Assembly: GCF_002727125.1 (NCBI RefSeq)
Contig: NZ_NHOA01000084.1
Location: 1-64,000, forward strand
From: Halorubrum persicum
GTDB lineage: Archaea; Halobacteriota; Halobacteria; Halobacteriales; Haloferacaceae
Reading direction: 5' to 3'
Length of the DNA stretch: 64,000 nt
Below, in pieces: positions 26,483 to 35,058 of the stretch. The position numbers and the translations under genes are program-made. How positions within the stretch are numbered: position 1 is the stretch's first letter; each line of letters begins with the position of its first letter. The notes under the pieces were generated by a model that was not told the origin of the DNA, did no database searches, and worked only from the letters and a program-made list of their open reading frames with translations.

Positions 26483-27499
26483 ATGACCGTCTGTGAAGCG
26501 CCGGGGAAGGTGTACCTCTTCGGCGAACACGCCGTCGTCTACGGCGAGCCCGCTGTGCCGGCGGCGATCGAGCGGCGCGCCACGGTGACCGCCGAGCCCC
26601 GGTCCGACGACCACGTCCGCGTCGAGGCCGAGGACCTCTCGCTCGACGGGTTCACCGTGGAGTACTCCGGCGGGAACGGCGACCGCCCCGACGTGGACGT
26701 GCCGACCCCGCTGGTCGAGGCCGCGATGGGGTACGTCGACGCCGCGGTCGAACAGGCGCGCGACGCGGCCGACGCCCCCGACGCCGGCTTTGACATCACC
26801 GTCGAGAGCGACATCCCGCTCGGCGCCGGGCTCGGGTCGTCGGCCGCCGTCGTGGTCGCCGGGATCGACGCCGCGACCCGCGCGCTCGGCGAGCCGCTCG
26901 ACCGCCGAGAGCTGGCCGACCGGGCGTACCGCGCCGAGTACGAGGTACAGGAGGGGCAGGCCTCGCGCGCCGACACGTTCTGCTCGACGATGGGCGGGGC
27001 GGTCCGCGTCGAGGGCGACGACTGCGAGCCGATCGAGGCGCCGAACCTCCCGTTCGTCGTCGGCTTCGACGGCGGCGCCGGCGACACCGGCGAGCTCGTC
27101 GCCGGCGTGGGCGCGCTCCGCGATGAGTACCGCTTCGCCGCGGACACCGTCGAATCGATCGGCGACCTCGTCCGGACCGGCGAGGAACTGCTCGCCGACG
27201 CCGTCTCGGGGGGGGACCCGTCGCTCGAGCTGCTCGCGGAGCTGGGCGAGCTGATGGACTTCAACCACGGGCTGCTCGCCGCGCTCGGGGTCTCCGCGCG
27301 CTCGCTCGACGCGATGGTGTGGGCCGCCCGCGACGCCGGGGCCCACGGCGCGAAGCTCACCGGCGCGGGCGGCGGCGGCTGCATCGTCGCGCTCGACCCG
27401 AGCGACGCGACGGAGACGGCGCTCTCGTTCACGCAGGGGTGCGAGGAGGCGTTCCGCGCCGAGCTGGCGCCCGAGGGCGTCCGGGTGGTGGAGCCGTGA
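26483..27499 (+). CDS. mvk: Mevalonate kinase
   Basis: The 338-residue GHMP kinase phosphorylates mevalonate to 5-phosphomevalonate for isoprenoid lipids. It starts TVCEAPGKVYLFGEHAVVYG, has the ATP-binding glycine loop PLGAGLGSSAA near 113-123 and the C-terminal GHMP motif KLTGAGGGGC. Its TGA overlaps the GTG start of isopentenyl phosphate kinase, so the two steps of the archaeal mevalonate pathway are coupled. The length is normal. Confidence 0.95.
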   Translation: MTVCEAPGKVYLFGEHAVVYGEPAVPAAIERRATVTAEPRSDDHVRVEAEDLSLDGFTVEYSGGNGDRPDVDVPTPLVEAAMGYVDAAVEQARDAADAPDAGFDITVESDIPLGAGLGSSAAVVVAGIDAATRALGEPLDRRELADRAYRAEYEVQEGQASRADTFCSTMGGAVRVEGDDCEPIEAPNLPFVVGFDGGAGDTGELVAGVGALRDEYRFAADTVESIGDLVRTGEELLADAVSGGDPSLELLAELGELMDFNHGLLAALGVSARSLDAMVWAARDAGAHGAKLTGAGGGGCIVALDPSDATETALSFTQGCEEAFRAELAPEGVRVVEP

Positions 27500-28293
27500 G
27501 CGCGGACCGAGGGCCGTCGGGAACGGGGGGCGGGGAGGCGCCCCCCGTCGTGCTCAAGCTCGGCGGGAGCCTGATCACGGAGAAAGACCGTCCGGAGACG
27601 ATCGACGACGAGGCGCTCGCCGCGGCCTGCGACGCGGTCGCCGGCGCGCTCGCCGACGGGGCGGTCGAGCGCCTCGTCGTCGTCCACGGCGGCGGGAGCT
27701 TCGGCCACCACCACGCCAGCGAACACGGCGTCTCGACGACGGCCGGGACCGACGACGCGGGCGCGGTGATGGATATCCACGGCGCGATGACGGAGCTCAA
27801 CGACGCCGTCCTCGACCGGTTGCACGAGCGAGACGTGCCCGCGGTGCCGGTCCGTCCGCTCTCGCTTTCGGCCCGCCCAGCGGGACCCGACGGCGACCTC
27901 GACCTGCCGCTCTCCTCGACGGCGACGCTGCTCGGCGAGGGGTTCGTTCCGGTGCTCCACGGCGACGCCGTCGCGACCGCGGGCGCGGGCGTCACCGTCG
28001 TCTCCGGGGACGAGCTGGTCGTCGATCTCGCCGCCGGGCTCGGCGCGCGCCGGGTCGGCGTCTGTTCGACGGTGCCGGGCGTCCTCGACGGCGACGGCGA
28101 CGTGATCGCGTCGATCGGCTCGTTCGAGGCGGTGGCCGACGCGCTGGGCGCGAGCGACGCGACCGACGTGTCCGGCGGGATGGCCGCGAAGGTGCGGGAG
28201 CTGCTGGCGCTCGACGCGCCGGCACACGTGTTCGGCGCGGCAGGGCTGGCGGGGTTCCTGCGCGGCGAGGACGCCGGAACCCGGATCGACTGA
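27496..28293 (+). CDS. Isopentenyl phosphate kinase
   Basis: This 265-residue amino-acid-kinase-fold enzyme converts isopentenyl phosphate to isopentenyl diphosphate, the last kinase step of the archaeal mevalonate pathway. The motif LKLGGSLIT follows a short Gly/Pro-rich leader, and HGGGSFGHHHA contains the substrate-phosphate His that separates IPK from other family members. It starts with GTG inside the stop of mevalonate kinase. Confidence 0.93.
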   Translation: MSADRGPSGTGGGEAPPVVLKLGGSLITEKDRPETIDDEALAAACDAVAGALADGAVERLVVVHGGGSFGHHHASEHGVSTTAGTDDAGAVMDIHGAMTELNDAVLDRLHERDVPAVPVRPLSLSARPAGPDGDLDLPLSSTATLLGEGFVPVLHGDAVATAGAGVTVVSGDELVVDLAAGLGARRVGVCSTVPGVLDGDGDVIASIGSFEAVADALGASDATDVSGGMAAKVRELLALDAPAHVFGAAGLAGFLRGEDAGTRID

Positions 28294-28307
28294 TCGAGTG
28301 ACAGAAC

Positions 28308-28316
28308 CCTTATTCG
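28308..28316 (+). promoter_or_regulatory. TATA-like box of the Mrp ATPase gene
   Basis: CCTTATTCG lies about 27 nt before the ATG at 28339, fitting a leaderless transcript. Confidence 0.5.
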
Positions 28317-28338
28317 ACCCACGACCCTCCCTCCGGGC

Positions 28339-29388
28339 ATGAACGAAGCGGACGTACGGGAGCGGCTCGCGGACGTGCGGGACCCCGACCTCGGCGACGA
28401 CATCGTCTCGCTCGGGCTGGTGAACGACGTTGCACTGACGGAGGAGGGGAGCGAGGGGACGGTCCGCGTCTCGCTCGCGCTCGGCGCCCCCTTCTCCCCG
28501 CACGAGTCGGCGATCGCCGACGACGTGCGGACGGCGCTCGCGGACACCGGGCTCGACGTGGAGCTGTCGGCGTCGATCCCGGACGAGCTCGACGCGGACG
28601 AGCAGGTGCTTCCCGGGGTGAAGAACGTGATCGCGGTCGCCTCCGGGAAGGGCGGGGTCGGCAAGTCGACGATGGCGGTCAACATCGCGGCGGGGCTCTC
28701 GGAGCTCGGCGCGCGCGTCGGACTGTTCGACGCCGACGTGTACGGCCCGAACGTCCCGCGGATGGTGTCGGCCGAGGAGCGCCCGCAGACCGACGGCGAG
28801 ACGATCGTCCCGCCCGAGCGCTTCGGCGTGAAACTGATGAGCATGGACTTCCTGACCGGCGAGGACGACCCGGTCATCTGGCGCGGACCGATGGTCCACA
28901 AGATCATCACCCAGCTCGTCGAGGACGTGGAGTGGGGCGAGCTCGACTACCTCGTGATGGACCTGCCACCCGGAACCGGCGACACCCAGCTCACGATCCT
29001 CCAGACGCTCCCGCTGACGGGCGCCGTGATCGTCACGACGCCCCAGGAGGTCGCGCTCGACGACGCGGTGAAGGGGCTTCGGATGTTCGGCAAACACGAC
29101 ACGAACGTGCTCGGGATCGCCGAGAACATGGCCGGCTTCCGGTGTCCGGACTGCGGCGGGTTCCACGAGATATTCGGCTCCGGCGGCGGGAAGGCGCTGG
29201 CACAGGAGCACGAGCTCCCCTTCCTCGGCGGCGTCCCGCTGGATCCCGCGGTCCGAACCGGCGGCGACGACGGCGAGCCGGTCGTGCTCGACGAGGGAGA
29301 GACCGCGGACGCGTTCCGGGTGATCGTGGAGAACGTCGCGAACAACGCCGGGGTGGTGCGCCGCCGCGGAGCGAGCGGAGAGCGATGA
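28339..29388 (+). CDS. Mrp/NBP35-type Fe-S cluster carrier ATPase
   Basis: The 349-residue protein has an N-terminal MIP18/DUF59-like domain (about 1-85), then a MinD-type ATPase with deviant Walker A GKGGVGKS at 103-110. The closing part carries the Cys pair CPDCGG near 272 that bridges an Fe-S cluster in ApbC/Nbp35 dimers. It delivers Fe-S clusters to apo-proteins. The stop overlaps the start of a small acidic protein gene (29385), hinting at a partner. Confidence 0.93.
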   Translation: MNEADVRERLADVRDPDLGDDIVSLGLVNDVALTEEGSEGTVRVSLALGAPFSPHESAIADDVRTALADTGLDVELSASIPDELDADEQVLPGVKNVIAVASGKGGVGKSTMAVNIAAGLSELGARVGLFDADVYGPNVPRMVSAEERPQTDGETIVPPERFGVKLMSMDFLTGEDDPVIWRGPMVHKIITQLVEDVEWGELDYLVMDLPPGTGDTQLTILQTLPLTGAVIVTTPQEVALDDAVKGLRMFGKHDTNVLGIAENMAGFRCPDCGGFHEIFGSGGGKALAQEHELPFLGGVPLDPAVRTGGDDGEPVVLDEGETADAFRVIVENVANNAGVVRRRGASGER

Positions 29389-29714
29389 GCGGGGAGAAAA
29401 GCGGACCGGACGGCGACGATACGAGCGGCGACGACGCGGACCCCCTCGACGCGGCCGGCATCGACCCGGTGGTTCCGGAGGCGGCCGCGGACGCGGCGGA
29501 CGAGTCGTTCGCCGAGGACGACGAGGTCCGCGAGTTCCTCCGCGAGATCGCCGCCGACGTGCGGGGCGACAGCTCCGAGAGCCGGCAGCTCTCGGCGATC
29601 CTCTACCGCGTGTCGGACCTGTACGACCCGGACGAGCAGACCTCGCCGGAAGAGATCTACCTGAACGTCCGGCACATCATGCGGATAAAGGCGCAGGGTG
29701 GGATCGAGCGCTGA
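29385..29714 (+). CDS. Small acidic protein coupled to the Mrp ATPase
   Basis: The 109-residue protein overlaps the Mrp gene by ATGA. The first 45 residues are Asp/Ala-rich and probably disordered. The rest is helical with [15 protein letters not shown] and [17 protein letters not shown] do not recognise the family, though such a gene next to the Mrp ATPase may be conserved in haloarchaea. Coupled translation suggests a role with Fe-S delivery, but that is inference only. Confidence 0.7.
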   Translation: MSGEKSGPDGDDTSGDDADPLDAAGIDPVVPEAAADAADESFAEDDEVREFLREIAADVRGDSSESRQLSAILYRVSDLYDPDEQTSPEEIYLNVRHIMRIKAQGGIER

Positions 29715-29727
29715 ACCGGCGGCCGGG

Positions 29728-29871
29728 TCAGACGGCCTCGTCGAGCACCGTCTCGGTACCGTGGCGGACTTCGACGCGCTCGGGAACGGATCCCCACGGC
29801 GGAGTCGGACACCCGGCGATGGAGGCGGTCGAAACGGCGGCCGCCGTCGAGAGGAGGGCTCTGCGGCGCAC
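29728..29871 (-). CDS. Mini lipoprotein with Arg-rich signal and lipobox
   Basis: From a GTG at 29871 the frame encodes 47 residues: an [12 protein letters not shown] signal, a lipobox SIAGC and a mature part of only about 26 residues ending [19 protein letters not shown] element at 29897-29905 lies about 28 nt upstream, right for a leaderless start. The signal and lipobox are convincing. The tiny mature part suggests either a real surface peptide or a lipoprotein cut short by deletion next to the gene ending at 29714. Confidence 0.45.
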   Translation of the reverse strand: MRRRALLSTAAAVSTASIAGCPTPPWGSVPERVEVRHGTETVLDEAV

Positions 29872-29968
29872 GGGTGAGGGGCGCACGCCGGCGGGCGTTA
29901 ACGTTGCGGCCGCGGGAACCTCACCGATCGATCGTTTCATACTGGTAGCACGTCTCACGGTAACACAC

Positions 29969-31084
29969 ATGAGCGACGACCGGATTCCCGTCACCGTTCT
30001 CAGCGGGTACCTCGGTGCCGGGAAGACGACCATGGTGAACCACCTGCTCGCGAACCCCGGCGACAGGCGGATCGCCGTCATCCTGAACGACATGGGCGAG
30101 GTGAACGTCGACGCCGACCTGGTCGCTCGCGAGAACGAGTCGGAGGGGATCGTCGATCTCTCGAACGGCTGCATCTGCTGCCGGCTCCAGGACGACCTGC
30201 TGAGCGAGGCCGCGGCGCTCGCCGAGTCCCGCGAGTTCGACTACCTCCTCGTGGAGTCGTCGGGCATCTCCGAGCCGATTCCGGTGGCGCGGGCGTTCAC
30301 GGAGGGGACCGAGGAGTCGGCGATCGACCCGACCGAGCGCTTCCGGCTCGACACGATGGTGACCGTCCTCGACACCTACGGGTTCTGGAAGGAGTTCGAC
30401 GCGGGCGAGAGCCTGCCGGATGACGGTGAGCCGGCGGCCGACCGGCCCCTCGCGGACGTGCTCGTCGAGGGGATCGAGTTCTGCGACGTGCTCGTGTTGA
30501 ACAAGACGGACATGGTTCCCGACGACGTGCTCGACGAGATCGAGTCGGTCGCCGACCGGCTCGGCCCGCGGGCGAAGCGGATCCGGACGAGCTACTCCGA
30601 GGTCGACCCGGGCGACGTGCTCGACACGGGGCGGTTCGACTTCGAGACGGCGAAGCGGTCGCCGGGGTGGAAGCGGGCGATCGCGGAAAGCGAGGGCGGG
30701 GACGGCTCGACGGGCGAGCACCGGGGTCACGACCACGCCGAAGGCGCCGCCGCGGCCCACGGGGTGGACTCGTTCGTCTACCGCTCCGCCGACGCCCTCG
30801 ATCCGGGGTCGTTCGCCGACTGGCTCGCCGACTGGGACGGCGATATCATCCGAGCCAAGGGCGTTGCGAACGTCGCGGGCACCGACGAGGTCATCGGCGT
30901 GAGCCAGGCCGGCCCCTCGGTGCAGGCGGGGCCGATCGGCGAGTGGGGACCGACCGACGACCGACGCACGCGGCTCGTGTTCATCGGCAGCGAGCTGGAC
31001 GAATCGCGGATCCGCAGCGAGCTCGACGGACTGGCGGCGTCTGACCCGCAGTCGGTCGAGAGCGCGGACGCCTTCCCGCTGTAG
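29969..31084 (+). CDS. CobW/COG0523 family GTPase metallochaperone
   Basis: The 371-residue G3E GTPase has Walker [11 protein letters not shown] at 12-21, the metal motif CICC (Cys68, Cys70, Cys71), a DxxG-like ESSGIS loop and the guanine-specificity NKTD. A His-rich linker [11 protein letters not shown] around 250-260 precedes the CobW C-terminal domain. Family members insert zinc, cobalt or other metals into client enzymes. The client is unknown. The start is the ATG at 29969 with a CATACT element 27 nt upstream. Confidence 0.9.
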   Translation: MSDDRIPVTVLSGYLGAGKTTMVNHLLANPGDRRIAVILNDMGEVNVDADLVARENESEGIVDLSNGCICCRLQDDLLSEAAALAESREFDYLLVESSGISEPIPVARAFTEGTEESAIDPTERFRLDTMVTVLDTYGFWKEFDAGESLPDDGEPAADRPLADVLVEGIEFCDVLVLNKTDMVPDDVLDEIESVADRLGPRAKRIRTSYSEVDPGDVLDTGRFDFETAKRSPGWKRAIAESEGGDGSTGEHRGHDHAEGAAAAHGVDSFVYRSADALDPGSFADWLADWDGDIIRAKGVANVAGTDEVIGVSQAGPSVQAGPIGEWGPTDDRRTRLVFIGSELDESRIRSELDGLAASDPQSVESADAFPL

Positions 31085-31090
31085 GGGGAA

Positions 31091-31243
31091 TCAGAGCCCC
31101 AACTCGGCCTGCAGGTCGTCCCAGTCCTCGTGGAACCCGTGGGTGGACTCGGTCTCGGCGCCGACGGCCGACTGGTACACGTCGTCGTACTTCAGCAGCT
31201 CCCCCCAGCCGTCGTGGAACGCCCAGTTGCAGTACTTACACAT
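31091..31243 (-). CDS. Tiny putative zinc-binding protein (50 aa)
   Basis: This minus-strand ORF of 51 codons starts MCKYCNW and contains HGFH near residue 35. The Cys2-Cys5 and His35-His38 pairs could bind one zinc ion. Nearly all third codon positions are G or C. It is convergent with the CobW gene, ending six bases after it. I do not know the family. Small CxxC proteins of this size are frequent in haloarchaea. No clear TATA box is visible upstream. Confidence 0.6.
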   Translation of the reverse strand: MCKYCNWAFHDGWGELLKYDDVYQSAVGAETESTHGFHEDWDDLQAELGL

Positions 31244-31382
31244 ACCGACCGGAACGGACGGGACCGTCATACCGGTTTCGGCGGGTCGGACGGAGCGAGC
31301 GCGCTTCGCGAGCGCCGACAGAGTGAACCCCGCCCGCGGCGTACGTTAGCTATCGGCGCGGTCGACCCGCGACGAGACGCCC

Positions 31383-31550
31383 ATGGTCACGTACAGACGC
31401 GGCGGACACGTACAGAGCGGGGACGACGCGGTCGAACGCACCTGCGAGCACTGCGGCTGGCACTGCGTCGCCGACGGGTATCCGGAGCTCGTCGGTCGGT
31501 ACCAGTCGCACCTCCGCGACGAACACCCGAAGGCGTGGCTCCGGGTCTGA
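31383..31550 (+). CDS. Small C2H2-type zinc finger protein (55 aa)
   Basis: The 56-codon ORF has the motif CEHCGW at residues 21-26 and HLRDEH at 43-48, a compact CxxC-x(n)-HxxxxH zinc finger with an extra Cys (WHC) after the first pair. An N-terminal basic stretch YRRGGH may contact nucleic acid. Codon use is haloarchaeal. Many one-domain zinc finger micro-proteins of this kind are known in Haloferax and relatives, with roles in regulation and stress. The specific role here is not known. Confidence 0.65.
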   Translation: MVTYRRGGHVQSGDDAVERTCEHCGWHCVADGYPELVGRYQSHLRDEHPKAWLRV

Positions 31551-31598
31551 CGCTCGGGACGGTGAAAAATCGGAACTGCGGCGAGCGGCCGCGCCGAC

Positions 31599-32768
31599 TT
31601 AGGGTTCGAGAAGGACCTTCGTGACGCCCTCCTCGCGGGCGTCGAACGCCTCGTACATCTCGGGCGCCTCGTCGAGGTTGACGCGGTGCGAGACGACCCA
31701 GCTCGGGTCGGCTCGCCCCTCGATGATCATGTCGCGGAGGTACCGGTTGTACTCCTTCACGTTACATTGGCCCGTGCCGCATTTGAGTCCCTTCTCGAAG
31801 AACTTCCCGAAGTCGATGCCGAGCCGCCCCTGCGCGGCCATGTCGTCGGGCGCGCCCGGGTCCTCCGGCACGTACAGCCCGGGGATACCGAGCTCGCCAG
31901 TCGGTCGGACAACGCGGATGAGGTTGTTGATCACGACCGCCGGGTTCTCCTTGGCCGGCTGGTAGGAGTAGTCCTCGGTGTCGGTGTCGACGTTGTCGGG
32001 GTCGGTCGCCTGATACCCGACCGCGTCGACACCCTTGTCGACCATCCCGCCGTGCTCCTCGATGATCTGGTCGACCGGGTCTCCCTCGGAGAAGTCGATG
32101 GCGTGGGCGTCGCAGTGCTCCTCGGCCAGTTCGAGTCGACTCGGCACCTGATCGACGACGTAGATCTCGGCGGCGCCCTTGATCTTCGCGCTGTACGCGG
32201 CCATCAGCCCGACCGGGCCGGCGCCGAAGATGGCGACGGACTCACCGGGCTGGAGGTTCGCCAGTTCGGTGCCGTGCCAGCCGGTCGGGAAGATGTCCGC
32301 GAGCAGCGAGAACGCGTCCTCGTGTTCGCGTCCCTCGGGGAGTTTCAGCGCGTTGTGGTCCGCATACGGGACGCGCAGTTTCTCGGCCTGTCCGCCCGGA
32401 TACGGGCCCATCGCGACGTAGCCGTACGCCCCGCCGGCGAAGCCGGGGTTGACGTTGGTACAGAAGCCGGTGTACCCCTCCTCGCAGTTCTGACAGAATC
32501 CGCAGGAGACGTTGAACGGCATCACGACGCGGTCGCCCTCCGCTAACGTCGAGACCGCGTCACCGACCTCGGAGACGATCCCCATGTTCTCGTGGCCGAA
32601 CACGATCCCCTCCTCGGCGGCGGTTCGCCCCTCGTACATGTGGAGGTCGGAGCCGCAGATACACGAGGTCGTGATGTCGACCACGACGTCGTTCGGGTGT
32701 TCGATCTCCGGGTCGTCTACGTCCTCAACGGCAACGTCGTACGGGCCTTGGTATACAACAGCTCTCAT
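31599..32768 (-). CDS. Glutathione-independent formaldehyde dehydrogenase-like enzyme
   Basis: The 389-residue zinc-dependent medium-chain dehydrogenase resembles Pseudomonas glutathione-independent formaldehyde dehydrogenase. It has the catalytic-zinc motif SCICGSDLHMYEGR, FGHENMG, the structural Cys cluster CGFCQNCEEGYTGFC and the long insertion with PGGQAEKLRVPYAD that buries bound NAD in this group. The Rossmann loop is GAGPVGLMAA. It may oxidise formaldehyde or another small aldehyde. The upstream region is an unusual AT-rich island. Confidence 0.88.
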   Translation of the reverse strand: MRAVVYQGPYDVAVEDVDDPEIEHPNDVVVDITTSCICGSDLHMYEGRTAAEEGIVFGHENMGIVSEVGDAVSTLAEGDRVVMPFNVSCGFCQNCEEGYTGFCTNVNPGFAGGAYGYVAMGPYPGGQAEKLRVPYADHNALKLPEGREHEDAFSLLADIFPTGWHGTELANLQPGESVAIFGAGPVGLMAAYSAKIKGAAEIYVVDQVPSRLELAEEHCDAHAIDFSEGDPVDQIIEEHGGMVDKGVDAVGYQATDPDNVDTDTEDYSYQPAKENPAVVINNLIRVVRPTGELGIPGLYVPEDPGAPDDMAAQGRLGIDFGKFFEKGLKCGTGQCNVKEYNRYLRDMIIEGRADPSWVVSHRVNLDEAPEMYEAFDAREEGVTKVLLEP

Positions 32769-32794
32769 GGTGTGATCCGTGTGATCGAATAGCG

Positions 32795-32860
32795 TCTAGT
32801 ATCCTAAACGTTTTTACATTATATATACTGTTAATAAATTAAGGTATAGTTCAATTAGCC
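32795..32860. promoter_or_regulatory. AT-rich promoter island
   Basis: About 65 bases are dominated by A and T (for example ATTATATATAC at 32818-32828 and TTAATAAATTAAGG). It lies upstream of the dehydrogenase on the minus strand and of the gene at 32990 on the plus strand. It probably contains the TATA elements of the dehydrogenase promoter. The flanking gap 32861-32989 shows no ORF. Confidence 0.55.
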
Positions 32861-32989
32861 GTCGTGGCGCTCGCTCCCCCATCGGCGACGGAAGCAGTCG
32901 GTCGTCCCGGTCTCACACGGCGATCGACGCGGCCGAGGCCGGTCTGGCCTTCCGTAATGACTATGCCCGGTCCCGATGAATCGTGACGT

Positions 32990-33307
32990 ATGGATTGGCC
33001 ACACGACCCCGACGGTGAACAGGGGAGCGAGGGCAGGCGGCAGTACGGGCACGCGGTGCTCGCGAAGAAGATCGACGAGGAGGAGGACTTCCCGCTGTCG
33101 GCCGCCGACTACGTCGAACAGTACGGCGACCATCCGATCCGGATCGACTACGAGACGGTCGTCTCCGTCGAGGACATCTTCGAGAACGTCGAGAAAGAGG
33201 AGTTCGCGGACTTCGTCGAGTTCCATCAGGAACTCGGGCGCGCGATGCGCGAGAACGGGTACTGGTTCTACGAGGGCGCCGAGCAGTTCGTCGACAGCAG
33301 CGCGTAG
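32990..33307 (+). CDS. Haloarchaeal protein, DUF5785-like
   Basis: The 105-residue acidic protein starts MDWPHDPDGEQGSEGRR and has YGHAVLAKKIDEEEDFPL, a pattern I associate with the haloarchaea-restricted DUF5785 family. It has no TM helix, signal or cofactor motif. A C-terminal aromatic stretch ENGYWFYEG is notable. The function is unknown. It is divergent from the formaldehyde dehydrogenase gene across the AT-rich island. Confidence 0.75.
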   Translation: MDWPHDPDGEQGSEGRRQYGHAVLAKKIDEEEDFPLSAADYVEQYGDHPIRIDYETVVSVEDIFENVEKEEFADFVEFHQELGRAMRENGYWFYEGAEQFVDSSA

Positions 33308-33331
33308 CCGGCGCGTCGTCGTTCGCTCACT

Positions 33332-34768
33332 TCACTGACGTTCGCCGGCGATCGCCTCGCGGTTCCGGATCTCGATCCGGCCTTCGATCCGGGGATCGAT
33401 CCCGTGTTCGCGGGCGTAGTCGGCGAGCACCTCGTACTGGATGTCGCCCTCGTCGACCCGGTGGCGCTGCGCGAGCGTCGGAAACTCGTGGTCGGAGTGG
33501 AGTAGATACTCCGAGACGGCGACGGTGTAGCGCGCCTCGGGGTCGATCGGGTCGCCGCCGACGGTCGCCTCCAGAATGAGCTCGGCGTCGGCGTCCCAGA
33601 CGACCCGCGCGTTCGAGACGTGGCCGTGCCACCAGTCGTCCTTGCCGAAGTCCACGTCGGGCGCGGCCATCTCGCGGAGCACGTCGCGCAGCTCCGCGCC
33701 CGTCACGGAGGCGAGCGCCACGGGTTCTTCGAACGGGATCAGGCTGATCAGGTCGGCCTTCGTCACGTCGCCCGTCCACGGGTCGCCCTGTCGGAGCCCG
33801 CCCGCGTTCGACAGCCCCACGTCGGCGTCGAGCGCCCACCGGAACGCGTCCGCGACGAAGTTGCCGACGCGGCACTCCCCGCCGTGGACGGTGTCGCCGG
33901 TCCGCTCGATCGGCTCGTCGACCCGACCGACGACCTCGTCGAGGTCGGCGGCGGCCATTCGCTCCACCAGCGCGGCTTCGAGCGCGGCGATCGGCTCGGC
34001 GCCGTCCGGCTCGCGGAGCGTCGCGGTGGGGGCCTCGCGCTCGGCGTCGCCGCCGGCGCCTCCCGTCTCGCCGAGGTCGACCTCGACGACCGCCTCGCCG
34101 TTGACACCGGGACGGACCAGCAGGGTCTCGGCCACGCGCTCGATGCGCGGGCTGTGGATGTGACCGCCGAGGATCGCGTCGACGTCGAGTTCGCGGGCCA
34201 GGTCCTCGTCACCCGAGCCGAGGTGCGAGAGGACGACGACGTGGTCGAGGCCGTCTCCGTCCGCGGCCGCCGCGGCGCGCATCTCGGCGAGCGCGTCCCG
34301 CGCGGCGGGAATGGGGTCGTCGAACGTGAGCTCGGCGGCCATGGGGTTCAGCGAGTCCGTCGCGGGATCGGTGACGCCGACGAAGCCGACGGTCGCGCCG
34401 CCGATCCGCCGGGTCGCCCACGGGACGACGCCCTCGTCGCGGCCGAAGGGCTCGCCGCGCTCGTCGCGGACGTTCGCGGAGACGAACGTCGCGGTGGCGT
34501 CGTCGACGAGCCCGCGCAGCGGGTCGGGTCCGTAGTCGAACTCGTGGTTGCCGAACGTGTCGAGGAGCGTGTCGGTCGCGGCGTAGAAGTCGAGCACCTG
34601 CCGTCCGGTCGCCACCAGCGAGAGGACGCCTGGGGCGGTCGTGTCGCCCGTGGCGACGACGGCGGCGTCGGGGCCCGAGAGCTCCCGGATCCGGCCGGCG
34701 AGGCGGGCCGCCCGCTCGGGGACGTCGAAGACGTTCTCGATGTCGGAGTAGTGAACGAGACGGACCAT
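33332..34768 (-). CDS. 5'-nucleotidase / UshA-type metallophosphatase
   Basis: The 478-residue protein has a calcineurin-like phosphatase domain (about 1-225) with ATGDTTAPG, GNHEFDYGPD, SHLG and GGHIHSP metal motifs, and a C-terminal 5'-nucleotidase domain (about 270-460) with NFVADAFRWA and NAGGLRQG. It lacks a signal peptide, unlike bacterial UshA, so it is probably cytoplasmic. The first metal motif reads HYSDIENV, where the usual D-x-H has Glu in place of His. It would remove phosphate from nucleotides or related esters. Confidence 0.87.
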   Translation of the reverse strand: MVRLVHYSDIENVFDVPERAARLAGRIRELSGPDAAVVATGDTTAPGVLSLVATGRQVLDFYAATDTLLDTFGNHEFDYGPDPLRGLVDDATATFVSANVRDERGEPFGRDEGVVPWATRRIGGATVGFVGVTDPATDSLNPMAAELTFDDPIPAARDALAEMRAAAAADGDGLDHVVVLSHLGSGDEDLARELDVDAILGGHIHSPRIERVAETLLVRPGVNGEAVVEVDLGETGGAGGDAEREAPTATLREPDGAEPIAALEAALVERMAAADLDEVVGRVDEPIERTGDTVHGGECRVGNFVADAFRWALDADVGLSNAGGLRQGDPWTGDVTKADLISLIPFEEPVALASVTGAELRDVLREMAAPDVDFGKDDWWHGHVSNARVVWDADAELILEATVGGDPIDPEARYTVAVSEYLLHSDHEFPTLAQRHRVDEGDIQYEVLADYAREHGIDPRIEGRIEIRNREAIAGERQ

Positions 34769-34936
34769 TCGATGTGCGGGCGGAGGGGCGAGCGACGCTT
34801 AAAAATCGCGGAGTCGGAGCGGCGCGTCGCCGTCGGGGCGCGACACGACACGCCGTGAGGACCGCCGCCAGAGCGTGGGTGAGGCCGGTCCGCCCCCCGT
34901 GACCCCCGCTCGCACACGCGCAGGACATTGAAAGCG

Positions 34937-34944
34937 CTTTTATG
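34937..34944 (+). promoter_or_regulatory. TATA box of the L7Ae-S28e-L24e-Ndk operon
   Basis: CTTTTATG after AAAGCG gives an expected transcription start near 34968, about 90 nt before the L7Ae ATG. The mRNA therefore has a real 5' leader. Confidence 0.6.
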
Positions 34945-34967
34945 GATGTCCGGACTACGTCGCTTCA

Positions 34968-35058
34968 CAGCCTCTGCGGGGTTGATGATGTGCCGTTCCG
35001 TTAGGGACCGACCACGGGACGGACACGCGAGCCCGCGCGGGGGATAGGTGAACAACAT
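34968..35058 (+). promoter_or_regulatory. Structured 5' leader of the L7Ae operon
   Basis: The leader contains TTGATGATG (34982-34990) and a hairpin in which CCGTTCC (34993-34999) pairs with GGGACGG (35016-35022), extended by GTG/CAC around a bulged A. A Shine-Dalgarno AGGTGA lies near 35045-35050. L7Ae binds kink-turns and is known to control its own mRNA in some archaea, so a kink-turn autoregulatory site is a reasonable guess. I could not confirm a canonical kink-turn. Confidence 0.35.

Noticed and set aside
26539-29211. An 890-codon minus-strand open frame opposite MVK, IPK and Mrp
   Set aside because: It is a shadow of three well-supported genes, low in complexity and without domain motifs.
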